Counted from the first letter of the stretch, positions 25,665 to 36,697 are shown. The stretch is DNA of 64,000 nt from Thermococcus sp. SY098 (GCF_035621495.1 NZ_CP141821.1:462760-526759); one strand, 5' to 3'. Translations and numbers: made by a program. Notes: generated from the letters alone by a model not told the origin.

Positions 25665-26615
25665 ATGGAGTGGACAATAATTGCAGCAGGATTTTTTATG
25701 GCGTGGAGCATAGGAGCCAACGACAGTGCAAAAGCTGTTGGAATTGCTGTAGGATCAGAGATTTTAAACTTTAAAAGGGCAGTTTTTTTGATTGGAGTGT
25801 TTTCCCTCTTAGGAGCATTTCTCGGCAGTTCAAATGTTGCCCACACAGTGGGTAGCAATATTGTACCAGATTTTGATATAAGCTATATTCCATTTGCGCT
25901 GTTGGCTTCTGCTCTGGCTGTAACTTTCGCTTCGCTCAGGGGTTTACCTATCTCAACCACTCAGTCAATCATAGGAGCAATCGTCGGAATTGGAATTTAT
26001 CAAGGGGCTAATGTAAACTGGGACGTCGTTTTAAAAATAACCATGGCATGGGTAGTTTCCCCAATAGTAGCAGCCATATTATCCATTTTGGTCTTTGCCA
26101 TATACGGGAGGATTATAAACTACATCTCAAAAATTTACGAGATTGAAGTTCTCTACAGATGGATGATAATTTTAAGTTCTGCCTACGCCTCCTTCAATCT
26201 TGGAGCAAACGAACTCTCAAACGTAGTTGGCCTCTTAAAATATTCAACCAGCATTGAGGACAATACATTAAAGATGATACTCGTGCTGGCATTGTTCTTT
26301 GGAGCCCTCACTTTCAGCTATGATGTGCTGATGACAATTGGAAGAAATTTGACCCAGCTTGATCCCTTAACAGGATTCTCAGCTCAATTTGGCTCCGCCT
26401 TAGCTGTGACATCAGCAAACATAATAGGACTCCCCGTAAGCTCTGGCCAGGCAATTATTGGAGGGATTATAGGATTGGGACTCCTGAAAGGACAGAAAAT
26501 CAGCAAACGTCTTACCTTAAATATCGTAAAAGGATGGATTTTGGCACCTTTGGTTTCTTGTTTATTGACTTTGTTATTTATCAAAATTTTTAGTGTTTTG
26601 CTAATGCCATTTTAA
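25665..26615 (+). CDS. PiT family inorganic phosphate transporter
   Basis: A 316-residue membrane protein with two inverted PiT repeats. The first has GANDSAKAVGIAVGS (about residues 18-32) and the second GANELSNVVG (about 183-192). Each repeat also carries the matching motif LPISTTQSIIGAIVG or LPVSSGQAIIGGIIG. About ten membrane helices are present. It imports phosphate with Na+ or H+. GAGGTGATTGC precedes the ATG. A PhoU-like regulator at 62579 has a similar upstream octamer, so shared control is possible. Confidence 0.92.
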   Translation: MEWTIIAAGFFMAWSIGANDSAKAVGIAVGSEILNFKRAVFLIGVFSLLGAFLGSSNVAHTVGSNIVPDFDISYIPFALLASALAVTFASLRGLPISTTQSIIGAIVGIGIYQGANVNWDVVLKITMAWVVSPIVAAILSILVFAIYGRIINYISKIYEIEVLYRWMIILSSAYASFNLGANELSNVVGLLKYSTSIEDNTLKMILVLALFFGALTFSYDVLMTIGRNLTQLDPLTGFSAQFGSALAVTSANIIGLPVSSGQAIIGGIIGLGLLKGQKISKRLTLNIVKGWILAPLVSCLLTLLFIKIFSVLLMPF

Positions 26616-26708
26616 ACGATTACCAAAAACCATTGCAAGAAACACTTCAAGAGAGTACTTCGGAATACCTTTTAAACCACATCCCGTATTAGCTTTTGGT
26701 GTTGAGAA

Positions 26709-28445
26709 ATGTTCAAGTTTGAGGTAAAAGCGAGAGACGCTGCTGGCAGGATTGGAAGGCTTGAAGTTAATGGAAAGAAAATTGAAACTCCAGCCATCAT
26801 GCCCGTGATCAACCCAAAACAGCTCGTAGTGACCCCAAAAGAGCTGAGAAAGATGGGATTCCACATAATAATTACAAACTCGTACATCATTTACAGGGAT
26901 AAAGAGCTGAGACAAAAAGCTCTTGAAATGGGAATTCATAAGCTTTTGGACTACGACGGCATAATTGAAGTTGATTCCGGCTCATTCCAGCTCATGCGCT
27001 ATGGAGGAGTTGAAGTCACAAACAGAGAGATCATTGAATTTCAGCATAAAATCGGTGTAGATATTGGAACATTTCTTGATATTCCCACAGTTCCAGACGC
27101 TCCAAGGGAAAAAGCTGAAGAAGACCTGAGGATAACCTTGAAGAGAGCTAAGGAAGCTGAGGAGATAAAGCAGATTCCGATGAACGCAACGGTTCAAGGC
27201 TCAACGTACCTCGACTTAAGGACTTATGCTGCCAAGAAGCTCAGCGAGATGAACTTTGAGATTCATCCAATCGGGGCGGTTGTTCCTTTGATGGAGTCCT
27301 ACCGTTACAAGGACTTAGTTGACGTTGTTGTCGCTTCAAAGCTCGGATTGAGACCTGACAGACCCGTTCATCTCTTCGGCGCTGGGCATCCGATGATATT
27401 TGCCTTGGCTGTTGCTATGGGAATTGACTTGTTTGATTCGGCATCATATGCCTTGTATGCAAAAGATGACCGCTACTTAACTCCAGAAGGGACTAAGCAT
27501 CTAAGTGAGCTCGAATACTTCCCATGCTCCTGTCCAGTCTGCTCCCGTTATACACCCCAAGAGCTTAAGGAAATGCCAAAAGAGGAAAGGGTTAAGATGC
27601 TTGCACTCCACAACCTCTGGGTGATTAGAGAAGAAATCAACAGAGTAAAGCAGGCAATAAAGGAGGGAGAACTTTGGAGGTTAGTTGATGAGCGCTCAAG
27701 GTCTCATCCAAAGCTTTTCTCTGCGTACAAGAGGCTGCTTGAGTACAAAGACTATCTTGAAGAAAATGAGCCAATAACAAAAAGCTCGGCTTTCTTTAAA
27801 GTTAGCGAAGAAATAATGGGAACACCCATAGTCTGGAGAGCCAAGCAGAGGGCTGAAAGGGTTAAGCAGAAGTTCTCTGAAACTATAAACCATCCAATCT
27901 TTGGTGAAATTCCAAAGTATTTGGGCTTGAGCTATCCTTTTGCCCAGAGTGAAGGAGAAGAAGAATTCACAATTGAGAAGCCAAAGAAAAACAAGGCAAG
28001 GCTCTACATCCAAGCTGTGGCAGAATACCAATTTGGCGAAGGGGCTGCTGAAGCTTTCAAAGATGCATTTGTTGAGCTGTCAAGGAAGACAGGAATGCCG
28101 AGGCAGATAAAAGCCAAGGGCAAGCATTTAGCAACATTTAGAGCTGAAGATGGATTGTTGACACTTGGAATTGAAGGGGCAAAGAGGCTTCACCAGATTT
28201 TACCTTATCCAAGGATGAGAGTCGTTGTCAATGAGGATGCAGAGCCTTTTGCAAGAAAAGGAAAGAACGTCTTTGCAAAGTTCGTGATTGATGCTGATGA
28301 AAATATAAGACCCTATGATGAGGTTTTGGTTGTCAACAGAAACGATGAGCTTTTAGCCACTGGACAGACTCTGCTCAGTGGAAAAGAGCTTAAGATATTC
28401 CAGCAAGGGTTGGCTGTAAAGGTAAGGAGAGGAATTGAAAAATAA
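26709..28445 (+). CDS. tgtA: Archaeosine tRNA-guanine transglycosylase
   Basis: A 578-residue archaeal TGT that swaps guanine 15 of the tRNA D-arm for preQ0, the first step to archaeosine. The catalytic domain contains VDSGSFQ (Asp89) and the second aspartate in IDLFDSASY (about residue 240). The zinc site is CSCPVC with a downstream His in LALHN. The C-terminal part ends in a PUA RNA-binding domain (about 505-578; ARKGKNVFAKFVIDAD, then RPYDEVLVVN). Length matches the family. A TATA element near 26667-26678 leaves a very short leader. Confidence 0.96.
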   Translation: MFKFEVKARDAAGRIGRLEVNGKKIETPAIMPVINPKQLVVTPKELRKMGFHIIITNSYIIYRDKELRQKALEMGIHKLLDYDGIIEVDSGSFQLMRYGGVEVTNREIIEFQHKIGVDIGTFLDIPTVPDAPREKAEEDLRITLKRAKEAEEIKQIPMNATVQGSTYLDLRTYAAKKLSEMNFEIHPIGAVVPLMESYRYKDLVDVVVASKLGLRPDRPVHLFGAGHPMIFALAVAMGIDLFDSASYALYAKDDRYLTPEGTKHLSELEYFPCSCPVCSRYTPQELKEMPKEERVKMLALHNLWVIREEINRVKQAIKEGELWRLVDERSRSHPKLFSAYKRLLEYKDYLEENEPITKSSAFFKVSEEIMGTPIVWRAKQRAERVKQKFSETINHPIFGEIPKYLGLSYPFAQSEGEEEFTIEKPKKNKARLYIQAVAEYQFGEGAAEAFKDAFVELSRKTGMPRQIKAKGKHLATFRAEDGLLTLGIEGAKRLHQILPYPRMRVVVNEDAEPFARKGKNVFAKFVIDADENIRPYDEVLVVNRNDELLATGQTLLSGKELKIFQQGLAVKVRRGIEK

Positions 28446-29768
28446 TCACTCCAAAGGCGACCTTCCATATTTTATGAAAACCCTCAGCTCTTTGTTTTTC
28501 CTCTTTAAGTAGTTCATGAGAGCCTCAAGCTCCGCCTTGAACATCCTCTGCTCAATCTTTACTCCCTCATGCGCTCTCTGAAGAGGCCTTATATACCCGC
28601 TGCTCTCATGCCAGAGGAGCTTTCCTATGAGCTCATCGTCGATTGTGCGGTTAGATTGAAGCAGATATATGACTCCACCCTTCATTGTCCTGATGTAAGC
28701 TGAGGGAACTCCTTTTTCTATGAACTCCTGAACAGTTGGGAAGTATTTTCTTAAAACCCTTGGCAGACGATGAGCTATTCTCTTTCTCTCCTCGATTTTC
28801 TCCGGGTCATAAATTACGTAATAACCTGGAAGTTCTTCTCCATAAACCTTGAGCAGGTAAGCATCAAGGAATGAAACATCAACAGCACTGATGCCAAATT
28901 TTGAAGTAATTTTTCTGTTGTAAAAGCTCTTTGCTATGTATATAATCTCCTTCTGGAGAAGCCTTTCGAGAGAGTAGAGATATTCAAGGTAACCCAGAAC
29001 GACGTGGATGGTATTCTTGGCATCTTCGAGGGTTAAAGTTTTTGGCTCAGTATATTCTTCCAGCCTCTCTGCAATTTTTATGATTTCATCTTGAGGCGTG
29101 TTGGTTCTTAGAGCATCCCTTAACTTCTTTAATGCCCCATCATAGTTGACAACTTCTTTACCTTCCATTGCTTTGTAAAATTCCGAATAATCCTCTATGA
29201 CATCATCTGCTAATATAACTCCCCTGTAAAGCTCTCTTTTTTCCTTTAAGCGCCTGGATAAGTCATGATAATGATAATCGAGCCTATCAATGAAGTCCTT
29301 AATAAGGTCTTCGAGCATCTTATCTCCTAATGTCTCCATTACAGTAGTTATACCCCTCACGCTCTCCGGATAAACTGGAGGTCTCGTTAAAGAACCTGTA
29401 AGGGTTCCGTCCATCAAAATCATGTGCTCTTCAGTCCCAACCAGAGCACCAAGCTTGTTCTCAAGAGTTTCCATCTGCAACCTGATTATCTGGTCAGAGA
29501 TTCCATGATTGTAAATCATGGCATTGGTGTAAACCAAACGTGCGCTCTTGCCATTACCAAAGGCAAAGGATGCAACGGTGTAGATTATCGTTCCGCTTAG
29601 CCTTGCCTTACCTTGACTGCCATCAACAGCATAAACTTTGCTCTCTTTCTTTTCTGGCAGAGGTTTCCACTCAATCTTCCCACTTAAAACATTTTCAGCC
29701 TCTCTAAGCTCACTGATGAGCATGTTGAGAATTTTATCCGCTTGATCCTTTGAAATTAGGCGATACAT
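28446..29768 (-). CDS. nurA: NurA DNA end-resection nuclease
   Basis: A 440-residue NurA, the 5'-3' nuclease and endonuclease that works with the HerA helicase pump to resect double-strand breaks. The metal-binding start of the RNase H-like fold is [14 protein letters not shown] (about residues 47-60, catalytic Asp). A second acidic motif, [10 protein letters not shown], lies at about 117-126. It is the last gene of the herA-mre11-rad50-nurA operon; its ATG touches the rad50 stop, with GAGGTGAG inside the end of rad50, so translation is coupled. Confidence 0.95.
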   Translation of the reverse strand: MYRLISKDQADKILNMLISELREAENVLSGKIEWKPLPEKKESKVYAVDGSQGKARLSGTIIYTVASFAFGNGKSARLVYTNAMIYNHGISDQIIRLQMETLENKLGALVGTEEHMILMDGTLTGSLTRPPVYPESVRGITTVMETLGDKMLEDLIKDFIDRLDYHYHDLSRRLKEKRELYRGVILADDVIEDYSEFYKAMEGKEVVNYDGALKKLRDALRTNTPQDEIIKIAERLEEYTEPKTLTLEDAKNTIHVVLGYLEYLYSLERLLQKEIIYIAKSFYNRKITSKFGISAVDVSFLDAYLLKVYGEELPGYYVIYDPEKIEERKRIAHRLPRVLRKYFPTVQEFIEKGVPSAYIRTMKGGVIYLLQSNRTIDDELIGKLLWHESSGYIRPLQRAHEGVKIEQRMFKAELEALMNYLKRKNKELRVFIKYGRSPLE

Positions 29769-32420
29769 TCAGCTCACCTCGACCTCTTCCACTCTTGAAA
29801 CCCCATTCTCAAGTCTAACCCTAATGACCCTGTCCGCGGCATCCTTGAGCTCCTCGTCGTGAGAAACTATGATCACCTGCGGGATTTTTCTAAGGTAGCG
29901 CTCCATTATATCAACAAGCCTCCTCCTTCTCTCATCATCAAGATAGGGCGTCGGCTCGTCCATTATAAGTAAGGGGATTTCTCCAGCCAGATACAAAGAC
30001 AGAGCCAGTCTAAACGCCAGTCCAAGGGCTATTCTTTCACCACCACTTAAGAATGATAAATCCCTTTCCTTTCCATCGTAAATAACGCCAAGAACAACCT
30101 TGTTCTCCTTAGCCTTCACAGTTATCCCTGAATACTTCTCCTCTGTTAGCTCCTCAAAGATTTCACTTGCATATTCTCCAACTTTTGCCAAAGCATCTTC
30201 CTTAAGAATATTCTTGAACATTCTGACTTTTTCTCTCAGCTTTTGAACTCTCTCACGGGCTTTCTTTAAGTCTTCAAGCTCTTTTCTCTTAATTTTAACG
30301 TTTTCCTTCTCATTCCTTAAGTTCTCTAAGTTTTTAATCAGCTCCTCTTTCCTTTTTTCAAGATTTTCAAGCTCAGTTTCTGCCTTTACAAGTGCCTCCC
30401 TCTTTTCAATGTACTCTTTTCTAACTCTTTCATGTTCATCTTTACTGTAATCCTTTTCAAGCTCTCCTAACCTTTCTTTTATCTCAGAAAGAGCTTTTTC
30501 CAGTTCAGCTTTTTTCTCTTTGAGGGCTTCTAATTCGTTCTTGTCCCTTTGAAGACGTTCTTTTTCAGCCTTGAGTTCTTTCTCCGAGTTCAAGAGCTTT
30601 AGGTAGTTTTCATAAATGGGTTTCAACATTTCAATCTCGGCTTTTAGAGTGTTGATGCTCTCAAATCCAAGATTCTTAAGTTTAGCTTCATACTCATATA
30701 GATTGGCTTTGATTTCCGAAATCTTTCTCTGCAAATAGGTTTTCTTCTTCTCCAAGGCAGCTTTTTTCTTCAGTTCATCTTGAATGCTCCTCAATCTTCC
30801 CTCAAGCTTGTTCTTCTCAGCAGAGAGGTTTTCATACTTCTCAACTTTCTCCTCAAGCTCCTTGAGGTTAAATTTAGAAAGCCTCTTTTCATGTTCTTGC
30901 ATTTGATTGAAAATCTCCTCGTTAGCTATAACCTCCTTCTCCTTTTTCAGTATTTTCTCAATCTTTACAAGCTCAGCTCTGAGTTCTTTTTCCCTCCTCA
31001 TAAGCTGCTCCATCTCTTTTGCATAGCTCTCGATTTCCAGAGTATATTTTCTAATCAAATCCTCCCTGTGATTCTCCGTTAGTTCAGTTCCACAAACTGG
31101 ACATTTGCCCTTAGCTTTCCTGAGCTCCAAAATGGCTTTGTTCTTCTCACTTGTGGCGTTTTTTAGCTCTCCCTTTTTCTCTCCAATTTCTTCAATCTCC
31201 TTAAGGATTTCCTCTTTCCTCTGCTTGGCGTTTTCAATTTCAGCTTTGAGCTTTTTAAGTGCATCTTCACTTAAGCTAAGCCTTTTTCTGAGGGATTCAA
31301 TCGTCTTTTTAATTCTTAAGGCTTCATCATACTGCTTGACATATTCCTCCAGTTCTCCAAGCTGTTCGTCAATTTCGGATATCTTCTCTTGTAATCCCTC
31401 AAGTTCCTCCGCCTTCCCTTCCAGCTCCTCGAGTCTTTCCTTGATCTGAGCTATCTGACCTTCATATCTCTCAACCTCTTTTTCTGCTTTGGCTTTTATC
31501 TCGCTGTACTCTTTGTAAAACTCTTCAAGCTCTTTGTACCTTTCTGCTTTGGGCTTAATTTTCTCAAGTTCTTTGACCTTTTCATCAAGTTCTTTAACTT
31601 TTAACTCCCTCTCAGCTATGGAAGCAACGAGGGAGTTTATCTTTGCGTTTAGTCCTTCAAGGGATTTCTCAATCCCAGACTTGCTTTCTTTCAACTTCTC
31701 AAGCTCCCCGGCAAGTTTGTCAAGCTCGTCTAATTTTTTCTCAAGCTCTTCAACTTTCCTTCTAAGTTTTGGAATTTGAGGAGAAAGCTCATTTATCTGC
31801 TTAATAACACTGCTTAGTTCTTTCTCGGCATCTTTAATCATCTCATCTATGTTCTTCATCGCGTTCAAGTATTCTTCAATTCCCTTAATTTTGGAGTCTA
31901 TCACTTTTCTGACCTCAAGGAGGTTTTTGTATGCGTTTTCGTATTTATCAAGCCCTAACACTTTCCTCACAACTTTCTCTCTGCTTTCATCACTCTCAAG
32001 TATTGCATCAATCTCTCCCTGTCTTATGTAAATTGCATTGACAAAAATGTCATAAGGAATAAGCCTTTCCATCCAGTCTCTCACAGCCTTTTGATTAGCC
32101 TCGGTTACATAGTGCCAAGTGCCGTCATAGTACTTAGCAAAGGCGATGCCCCTCGTTATGTTGCGGTGAACTTGATATTTCACCCCATCTTTTTCAAAGA
32201 ATATCGTTATCTCTGTGCTTTTTCCATTAACACGGAGGAAGCTGTCCTTTTTTAAGTCTTTAGGCTTTGCAGGCCAGTATAAGCCAACGAGTATCGCATC
32301 AAGCAGGGAGCTTTTTCCAGAACCATTTTGACCTATTATCAGGTTTATTCCAGACGTAAAAGTTACTTTAGTAAATTCATGAGAGCGGAAGTCTCTCACA
32401 ATGATTTTTTCAATTCTCAT
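29769..32420 (-). CDS. rad50: DNA repair ATPase Rad50
   Basis: An 883-residue SMC-like ATPase that tethers and processes DNA breaks with Mre11. The N-terminal Walker A is GQNGSGKSS (30-38). Two long coiled coils flank the zinc hook CPVC (near residue 440), which dimerises molecules through zinc. At the C-terminus are the ABC signature LSGGERIALGLAFRLALS and the Walker B/D-loop IMDEPTPYLDD. Length agrees with Pyrococcus Rad50. The GGGGTGAGA site lies in the 4-base gap after mre11. Many antisense open frames over it are coiled-coil shadows. Confidence 0.98.
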   Translation of the reverse strand: MRIEKIIVRDFRSHEFTKVTFTSGINLIIGQNGSGKSSLLDAILVGLYWPAKPKDLKKDSFLRVNGKSTEITIFFEKDGVKYQVHRNITRGIAFAKYYDGTWHYVTEANQKAVRDWMERLIPYDIFVNAIYIRQGEIDAILESDESREKVVRKVLGLDKYENAYKNLLEVRKVIDSKIKGIEEYLNAMKNIDEMIKDAEKELSSVIKQINELSPQIPKLRRKVEELEKKLDELDKLAGELEKLKESKSGIEKSLEGLNAKINSLVASIAERELKVKELDEKVKELEKIKPKAERYKELEEFYKEYSEIKAKAEKEVERYEGQIAQIKERLEELEGKAEELEGLQEKISEIDEQLGELEEYVKQYDEALRIKKTIESLRKRLSLSEDALKKLKAEIENAKQRKEEILKEIEEIGEKKGELKNATSEKNKAILELRKAKGKCPVCGTELTENHREDLIRKYTLEIESYAKEMEQLMRREKELRAELVKIEKILKKEKEVIANEEIFNQMQEHEKRLSKFNLKELEEKVEKYENLSAEKNKLEGRLRSIQDELKKKAALEKKKTYLQRKISEIKANLYEYEAKLKNLGFESINTLKAEIEMLKPIYENYLKLLNSEKELKAEKERLQRDKNELEALKEKKAELEKALSEIKERLGELEKDYSKDEHERVRKEYIEKREALVKAETELENLEKRKEELIKNLENLRNEKENVKIKRKELEDLKKARERVQKLREKVRMFKNILKEDALAKVGEYASEIFEELTEEKYSGITVKAKENKVVLGVIYDGKERDLSFLSGGERIALGLAFRLALSLYLAGEIPLLIMDEPTPYLDDERRRRLVDIMERYLRKIPQVIIVSHDEELKDAADRVIRVRLENGVSRVEEVEVS

Positions 32421-32424
32421 ATTC

Positions 32425-33756
32425 TCACCCCTTCAACCAAGCCAAAATATCAGATTTTTTCTTTGGAGGAACTTTTTTCACTTTTTTCTCAGTTTTTTGG
32501 ATCTTTACTTCTCTTTCCACCTGTGGCTCTGTCTTTTGGAGCTTTTCTTCTGTCTTTTCCTTCTCAACGACATTCTTGTCAGCATTAGTAGAATCTTCTA
32601 TGCCCTCCAAGATGAGCTTTATTATCTCATCGAACTCCTCAAAGTCCTTCTCTCCAACTCTCTCAATTACCTTAAGTTCCATAGGTGTGAAAAACTCGCT
32701 TGCAGTTGTCCCTTTTGCCTTCAAGAGAGAAACTCTACCGAACTTTGTCCTTATATAAAGATATTTAACCTTGAAAACATCATGGAGGAAGGAAACGTCA
32801 AAAGGCTTTTCCCATTCAATATGGACTCTTAAAAATGCTTCATTCGGTATCTTTGCCGCTAACCTTTTCAGCTCCCTTCTCGCAACACTTTCATTTGCCT
32901 TTATCCTAACATCATAGAAAGGTCTGACGTCCAATTTAATGAACTTGGGCTTAAAGTCTTCAACTATTAAAAAGCCCTTGTCCTCTCCAGCTTGAGGTAG
33001 AAACTTATTTCCATCCCACCTATATCTGATCTCATAATCCCCAAAGTCCCACCTCTGCAGTGAACCGGGATAAGCTACGATGCCAAGACCCCTGCTCGTC
33101 TGCCACCTCTTGTGTATATGCCCCATTGCATAATAGAGAAAACCATCTGGCAGGTCCTCAAGGCTTATCTCAAAGTAATCTCTCTGGGTTTCAAGATAAA
33201 GCTTGTCCATCATCTCCTTTATCCCCTGATGGAGCATCAGTATGGCATCTCCACCTGGCTTGAAATAATCGCTGAGCTTATTTCTCTCAAACCATGCGGC
33301 GCTCATGAACTTCATTCCATAAATCTCAATGCTCTTATTCCCTTTCTCAAAAACTCCCCTGACAATTAATTTTCCATTGACTTTTTCTGTAGTTTGGTAT
33401 TCATTCTCCTTTTTCTCCTCGCTGAATCCAAGAAGATGAATCAATCCCAAAGACTCAAGGAGATGATAGGCGGAGATTCTCTTCTGGGTTCTGTCATGAT
33501 TTCCTTCAACGGCAAAAACTGGAATGTTATCTTCTTTCGGAATCGACAAAATATCAATAGCATCTTTAATGGTCTGGGGGCTTGGATTACTCCTGTGGAA
33601 TAAATCTCCAGCTATCAAAATAAAATCAACTTTCTCCTCAACTGCTTTTTTTATCGCCATTTCAAAGGCTTCTCTGAACTCTTCAGCTCTATAGGGCAAG
33701 CGATACTGCTCAAACCCAAGATGGGCGTCAGCAATGTGGGCAAATTTAAAGGTCAT
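32425..33756 (-). CDS. mre11: DNA double-strand break repair nuclease Mre11
   Basis: A 443-residue Mre11, the Mn-dependent exo- and endonuclease partner of Rad50. Phosphodiesterase motifs in order: DAHLG (about residues 10-14), AGDLFHRS (about 48-55), EGNHDRTQK (about 83-91), LHQGI (about 174-178) and MGHIHKRW (about 210-217). The C-terminal 60 residues are lysine/glutamate-rich and probably disordered, ahead of a Rad50-binding end. The ATG overlaps the herA stop by 11 bases. Confidence 0.98.
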   Translation of the reverse strand: MTFKFAHIADAHLGFEQYRLPYRAEEFREAFEMAIKKAVEEKVDFILIAGDLFHRSNPSPQTIKDAIDILSIPKEDNIPVFAVEGNHDRTQKRISAYHLLESLGLIHLLGFSEEKKENEYQTTEKVNGKLIVRGVFEKGNKSIEIYGMKFMSAAWFERNKLSDYFKPGGDAILMLHQGIKEMMDKLYLETQRDYFEISLEDLPDGFLYYAMGHIHKRWQTSRGLGIVAYPGSLQRWDFGDYEIRYRWDGNKFLPQAGEDKGFLIVEDFKPKFIKLDVRPFYDVRIKANESVARRELKRLAAKIPNEAFLRVHIEWEKPFDVSFLHDVFKVKYLYIRTKFGRVSLLKAKGTTASEFFTPMELKVIERVGEKDFEEFDEIIKLILEGIEDSTNADKNVVEKEKTEEKLQKTEPQVEREVKIQKTEKKVKKVPPKKKSDILAWLKG

Positions 33757-35479
33757 ACTCTATCCCCTCATCCTCATAAATCTGCTGAATTTCCCTCTCC
33801 CTTTCTTCTTCCTCAGCCCTCTTGAGCCATCTTGAGACGACCCCTATATCCTCACCACCGTAATCTCCGCCTTTAGATTTGAAGTTGTGTATTTTGACCA
33901 GAGCGGGCAAAGCAATTGCTTGACCAACTATCACAGCCTCACCTTTACCGAGAGAGGCTATATCTGAGAGCAAATCAGAGCTCAGCTGTTCACTCGCTTT
34001 GAGAACATAATCTTGGTCTTTTGGATTCACAATCCTCAAAATTATCTTCGTGTTTGTTTGACTCAAGACATCCTCATTCAGCTTATTTGGTCTTTGGGAG
34101 ACTATCCCCAACCCTACACCGAATTTTCTGCCTTCCCTTGCAATCCTGCTTAAAATTCTCACAGCGTCATTGTGCTCTCCTTGCGGAGCAAAGATGTGAG
34201 CCTCTTCCACAATCAGAAGGATTGGTTCAGCAAGGGCTTTGCTCTTAGCCTCAACATCCCTCATAGTTTTTTCAAGCTCCCTCATTTCTTCCTCAAGCTT
34301 TGAAGTTCTGGCAACTCTGCTTTCTCTCAATTCTTCCTTTATGCGTTCAAGCTTCTTCCTTGCTTTTTCGTAATCCACTCTCGCCTCAAATATAGCATGC
34401 AAAAGCTTACCAACGACAACTTTCATCTGCCCCTCATCCAAAGGACCTAAATCAATGACATTTGCTTTACCCGGCTCAATTTGGGAAATCAAATCCTCAC
34501 TCGTCAATAATGCTCCATAGTTTCTCAGGAATCTTCTGATTCTCAGGACAACTCCCCTTAAAGTATCAACTCTCTCCGACTTGAGCTCCTCAGTGAGGTA
34601 ACTCTGCTTTGCTCCATCCCAGTACCTTGCCTCCTTGTGTCTTATCCAATCGCCTATCACATCCATAAGCTTTTCGATAATCTCCCTGCCGCCAAGATTA
34701 GGATAGTCATGCTTAACTGTTTCCCAAGCCTTAGCTAAGAACTCTCTCTGAATTGTCGCATTCTTTGCAACCTCGATCAAATCAGCCAGTTCTTCACTGT
34801 CCATCTCCTCTGGTCTTATTTTAGCTTCAATTATCTTGACATACTCTTTTCCAGTATTTGGAAGCTTTAGCTTAATATAATCCCCATGAGGGTCAAGAAC
34901 AACAACGGTACCTCTAAGCTTTTCAACAATCTGGCTAATCATCACAGCCACAGTATTTGATTTACCAGCACCCGTAACAGCCAAAACTGCAAAATGCCTT
35001 GAAACGAGCTCATCAGCATTCAGATAAATTGGAACACTTTCTCTCAAAAGAAGATTTCCAACCTCTATGTATCCAACTCCGGGGTTATATATTGCCCTGA
35101 GAACTTCGTCGCTTAAACGATATACTTTCCTACCATTAGGAATGGGCACTCTATTTGGCAAAACCTCAACTTTTTCTCCATTAATTTTAATTTTACCAAG
35201 GATTCTTACAGTAGCTATAAGTTCTTCATTAGCTTCAATACTATCCCCATACTGTTCTAAATCCAATTGAAGAGCATGATAAGTGCTTTTTCCTCCGCTG
35301 AGAAGCCAGTTTATATTTTCGAGCTTTCTGATGTTGCCAATGACCCACTCTCCCTCTCTATTTTGGGCAACAACGAATTCTCCGAATCGTAATTCGGCAT
35401 CAGGCTGAGCAGAGAACGTGTAGTTTGTGACAGTTGCCTCTCCTCTGACTATACCAACGACCTCTTCTGTTACTCTCAT
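33746..35479 (-). CDS. herA: DNA double-strand break repair helicase HerA
   Basis: A 577-residue HerA, a hexameric FtsK/VirB4-like DNA pump that drives the NurA nuclease. An N-terminal HAS barrel (about residues 1-140) is followed by Walker A TGAGKSNT (near 171). A helical insertion rich in charge lies at about 360-410. Walker B is [12 protein letters not shown], and the sensor/arginine region is [28 protein letters not shown] precedes the ATG. First gene of the four-gene end-resection operon. Confidence 0.97.
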   Translation of the reverse strand: MRVTEEVVGIVRGEATVTNYTFSAQPDAELRFGEFVVAQNREGEWVIGNIRKLENINWLLSGGKSTYHALQLDLEQYGDSIEANEELIATVRILGKIKINGEKVEVLPNRVPIPNGRKVYRLSDEVLRAIYNPGVGYIEVGNLLLRESVPIYLNADELVSRHFAVLAVTGAGKSNTVAVMISQIVEKLRGTVVVLDPHGDYIKLKLPNTGKEYVKIIEAKIRPEEMDSEELADLIEVAKNATIQREFLAKAWETVKHDYPNLGGREIIEKLMDVIGDWIRHKEARYWDGAKQSYLTEELKSERVDTLRGVVLRIRRFLRNYGALLTSEDLISQIEPGKANVIDLGPLDEGQMKVVVGKLLHAIFEARVDYEKARKKLERIKEELRESRVARTSKLEEEMRELEKTMRDVEAKSKALAEPILLIVEEAHIFAPQGEHNDAVRILSRIAREGRKFGVGLGIVSQRPNKLNEDVLSQTNTKIILRIVNPKDQDYVLKASEQLSSDLLSDIASLGKGEAVIVGQAIALPALVKIHNFKSKGGDYGGEDIGVVSRWLKRAEEEEREREIQQIYEDEGIEYDL

Positions 35480-35543
35480 ATTATCACCATCTCATAATTA
35501 CTCCTGACGTGAATATAAATCTTTGTCAATAGACAAAAGGAGA

Positions 35544-35600
35544 AATCAGCCAGGAATCCGCTCATCATCTTTTCATCAGGATCAAGGGCACTCATCACTG
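35544..35600 (-). ncRNA. C/D-box sRNA, double guide for 23S rRNA
   Basis: Minus strand: C box GTGATGA (35592-35598), D' CTGA (35576-35579), C' ATGATGA (35562-35568) and D CTGA (35546-35549), all exact. The D guide GCGGATTCCTGG pairs 11 bases (plus one G-U) with 23S at 56631-56641, predicting methylation at G 56634. The D' guide GTGCCCTTGATC pairs 8 bases with 23S at 56651-56658, predicting A 56652. It stands alone between the divergent herA and rimI genes; nothing else is seen in 35480-35673 apart from promoter-like TCTTTTAAAT before rimI. Confidence 0.92.
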
Positions 35601-35673
35601 AGCATAGCTCTTCATGGAATCTTTTAAATCTTGCTCCCAAAATGTTAAAAGTTCTTGGGGAGTAAATTAAAAC

Positions 35674-36183
35674 ATGAGTGCATCTTCAAGAGACCTGCCA
35701 CAGATGAAAAGAATTCCGCTGAGCTTAGTTGTAATCAGACCTGCAAAGCTTTTTGATTTACCCGAAATAGTTAGGATTGAGCATCAATCATTCAGAGAGC
35801 AGTACCCGAGGGGACTCTTTATGATGTTCTTAGAAAACAACCCAGACACTTTTTTGGTCGCTGAGTACAATGGAAAAGTTGTGGGCTATGTTATGGCATA
35901 TCTAAAGCCAGATTTGGAAGGACACGTGATGAGCATAGCCGTTGATCCCCTTTACAGGGGAAACGGGATAGGTAAGGCTTTGATGATTTCAGTTATTAAC
36001 AAGCTCATAGAAAGAGGAGCAAAGTATATAGGATTGGAGGTTAGGGTAAGCAATGAAAGGGCTATAAAGCTTTACGAAAGGCTTGGATTTAGGAAGGTGA
36101 AGAGGATCATCGGCTATTACTCAGATGGAGAGGATGCGTACTATATGGTTTTACCAGCGAACGAATGGAGGGAAGGGAATTGA
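35674..36183 (+). CDS. rimI: RimI-like N-terminal acetyltransferase
   Basis: A 169-residue GNAT-fold enzyme of the RimI/Ard1 type, acetylating protein N-termini with acetyl-CoA. Motif A with the CoA-binding loop is MSIAVDPLYRGNGIGKALM (about residues 90-108; the RGNGIG loop binds pyrophosphate), followed by LEVRVSNERAIKLYERLGF. An N-terminal extension of about 20 residues is not conserved in the family, so a later start is possible. No good ribosome site precedes ATG 35674. The endA gene overlaps its end. Confidence 0.88.
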   Translation: MSASSRDLPQMKRIPLSLVVIRPAKLFDLPEIVRIEHQSFREQYPRGLFMMFLENNPDTFLVAEYNGKVVGYVMAYLKPDLEGHVMSIAVDPLYRGNGIGKALMISVINKLIERGAKYIGLEVRVSNERAIKLYERLGFRKVKRIIGYYSDGEDAYYMVLPANEWREGN

Positions 36184-36695
36184 AGGAACCAATAGCCTTT
36201 TATCTCAGTGGAGAAAGGGTTTTTAGTGAAAGGGAGAAGGCAATAAATCAGTTTTACAACAAGCGGTATTTTGGAGAAGTTGTTAATGGGAAACTCTTCT
36301 TATCCTTGATTGAAGCCGCGTATTTGATGGACAGAGGAAAGATTAAGGTGTTCGACGGGAACAAAGAACTAAGCCTAAAAGAGCTTTTTGATTTGGGAAG
36401 GAAGAAAGACGAGCAGTTCGATCTGAAGTTTTTAGTGTACAAAGATTTAAGAGATAGGGGGTATGTTGTAAAAACTGCCCTCAAATACGGCTCTCATTTT
36501 AGAGTTTACCGCAAAGGCATGGAGGAGCATTCAGACTGGCTTGTTTGGGTTGTGAGTGAAAACCAAAAGATGTTTCCAAACGACCTAACGGCAAGAGTTA
36601 GAGTCGCACATGGAGTGAGGAAGAAAATGATCATGGCGGTTGTTGATGAAGACAACGACATTGTGTACTATCAAATTGAAAGGGTGAAGTTTTAA
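36165..36695 (+). CDS. endA: tRNA-splicing endonuclease EndA
   Basis: A 176-residue archaeal splicing endonuclease (homodimer-type length) that cuts bulge-helix-bulge motifs in intron-containing tRNAs and pre-rRNA. The catalytic residues are visible: Tyr115 in FRVYRKG, His122 in EEHSDW, and a lysine at 153/154 in VAHGVRKK. The rRNA operon in this window has such processing stems. ATG 36165 overlaps rimI by 19 bases; a TTG at 36180 with GGAGGGAA before it is a credible alternative start. Confidence 0.95.
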   Translation: MEGRELKEPIAFYLSGERVFSEREKAINQFYNKRYFGEVVNGKLFLSLIEAAYLMDRGKIKVFDGNKELSLKELFDLGRKKDEQFDLKFLVYKDLRDRGYVVKTALKYGSHFRVYRKGMEEHSDWLVWVVSENQKMFPNDLTARVRVAHGVRKKMIMAVVDEDNDIVYYQIERVKF

Positions 36696-36697
36696 AG

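Noticed and set aside
30780-31779. Serine/leucine-rich open frames antisense to rad50
   Set aside because: They are shadows of the glutamate/lysine-rich coiled coil, with no ribosome sites.
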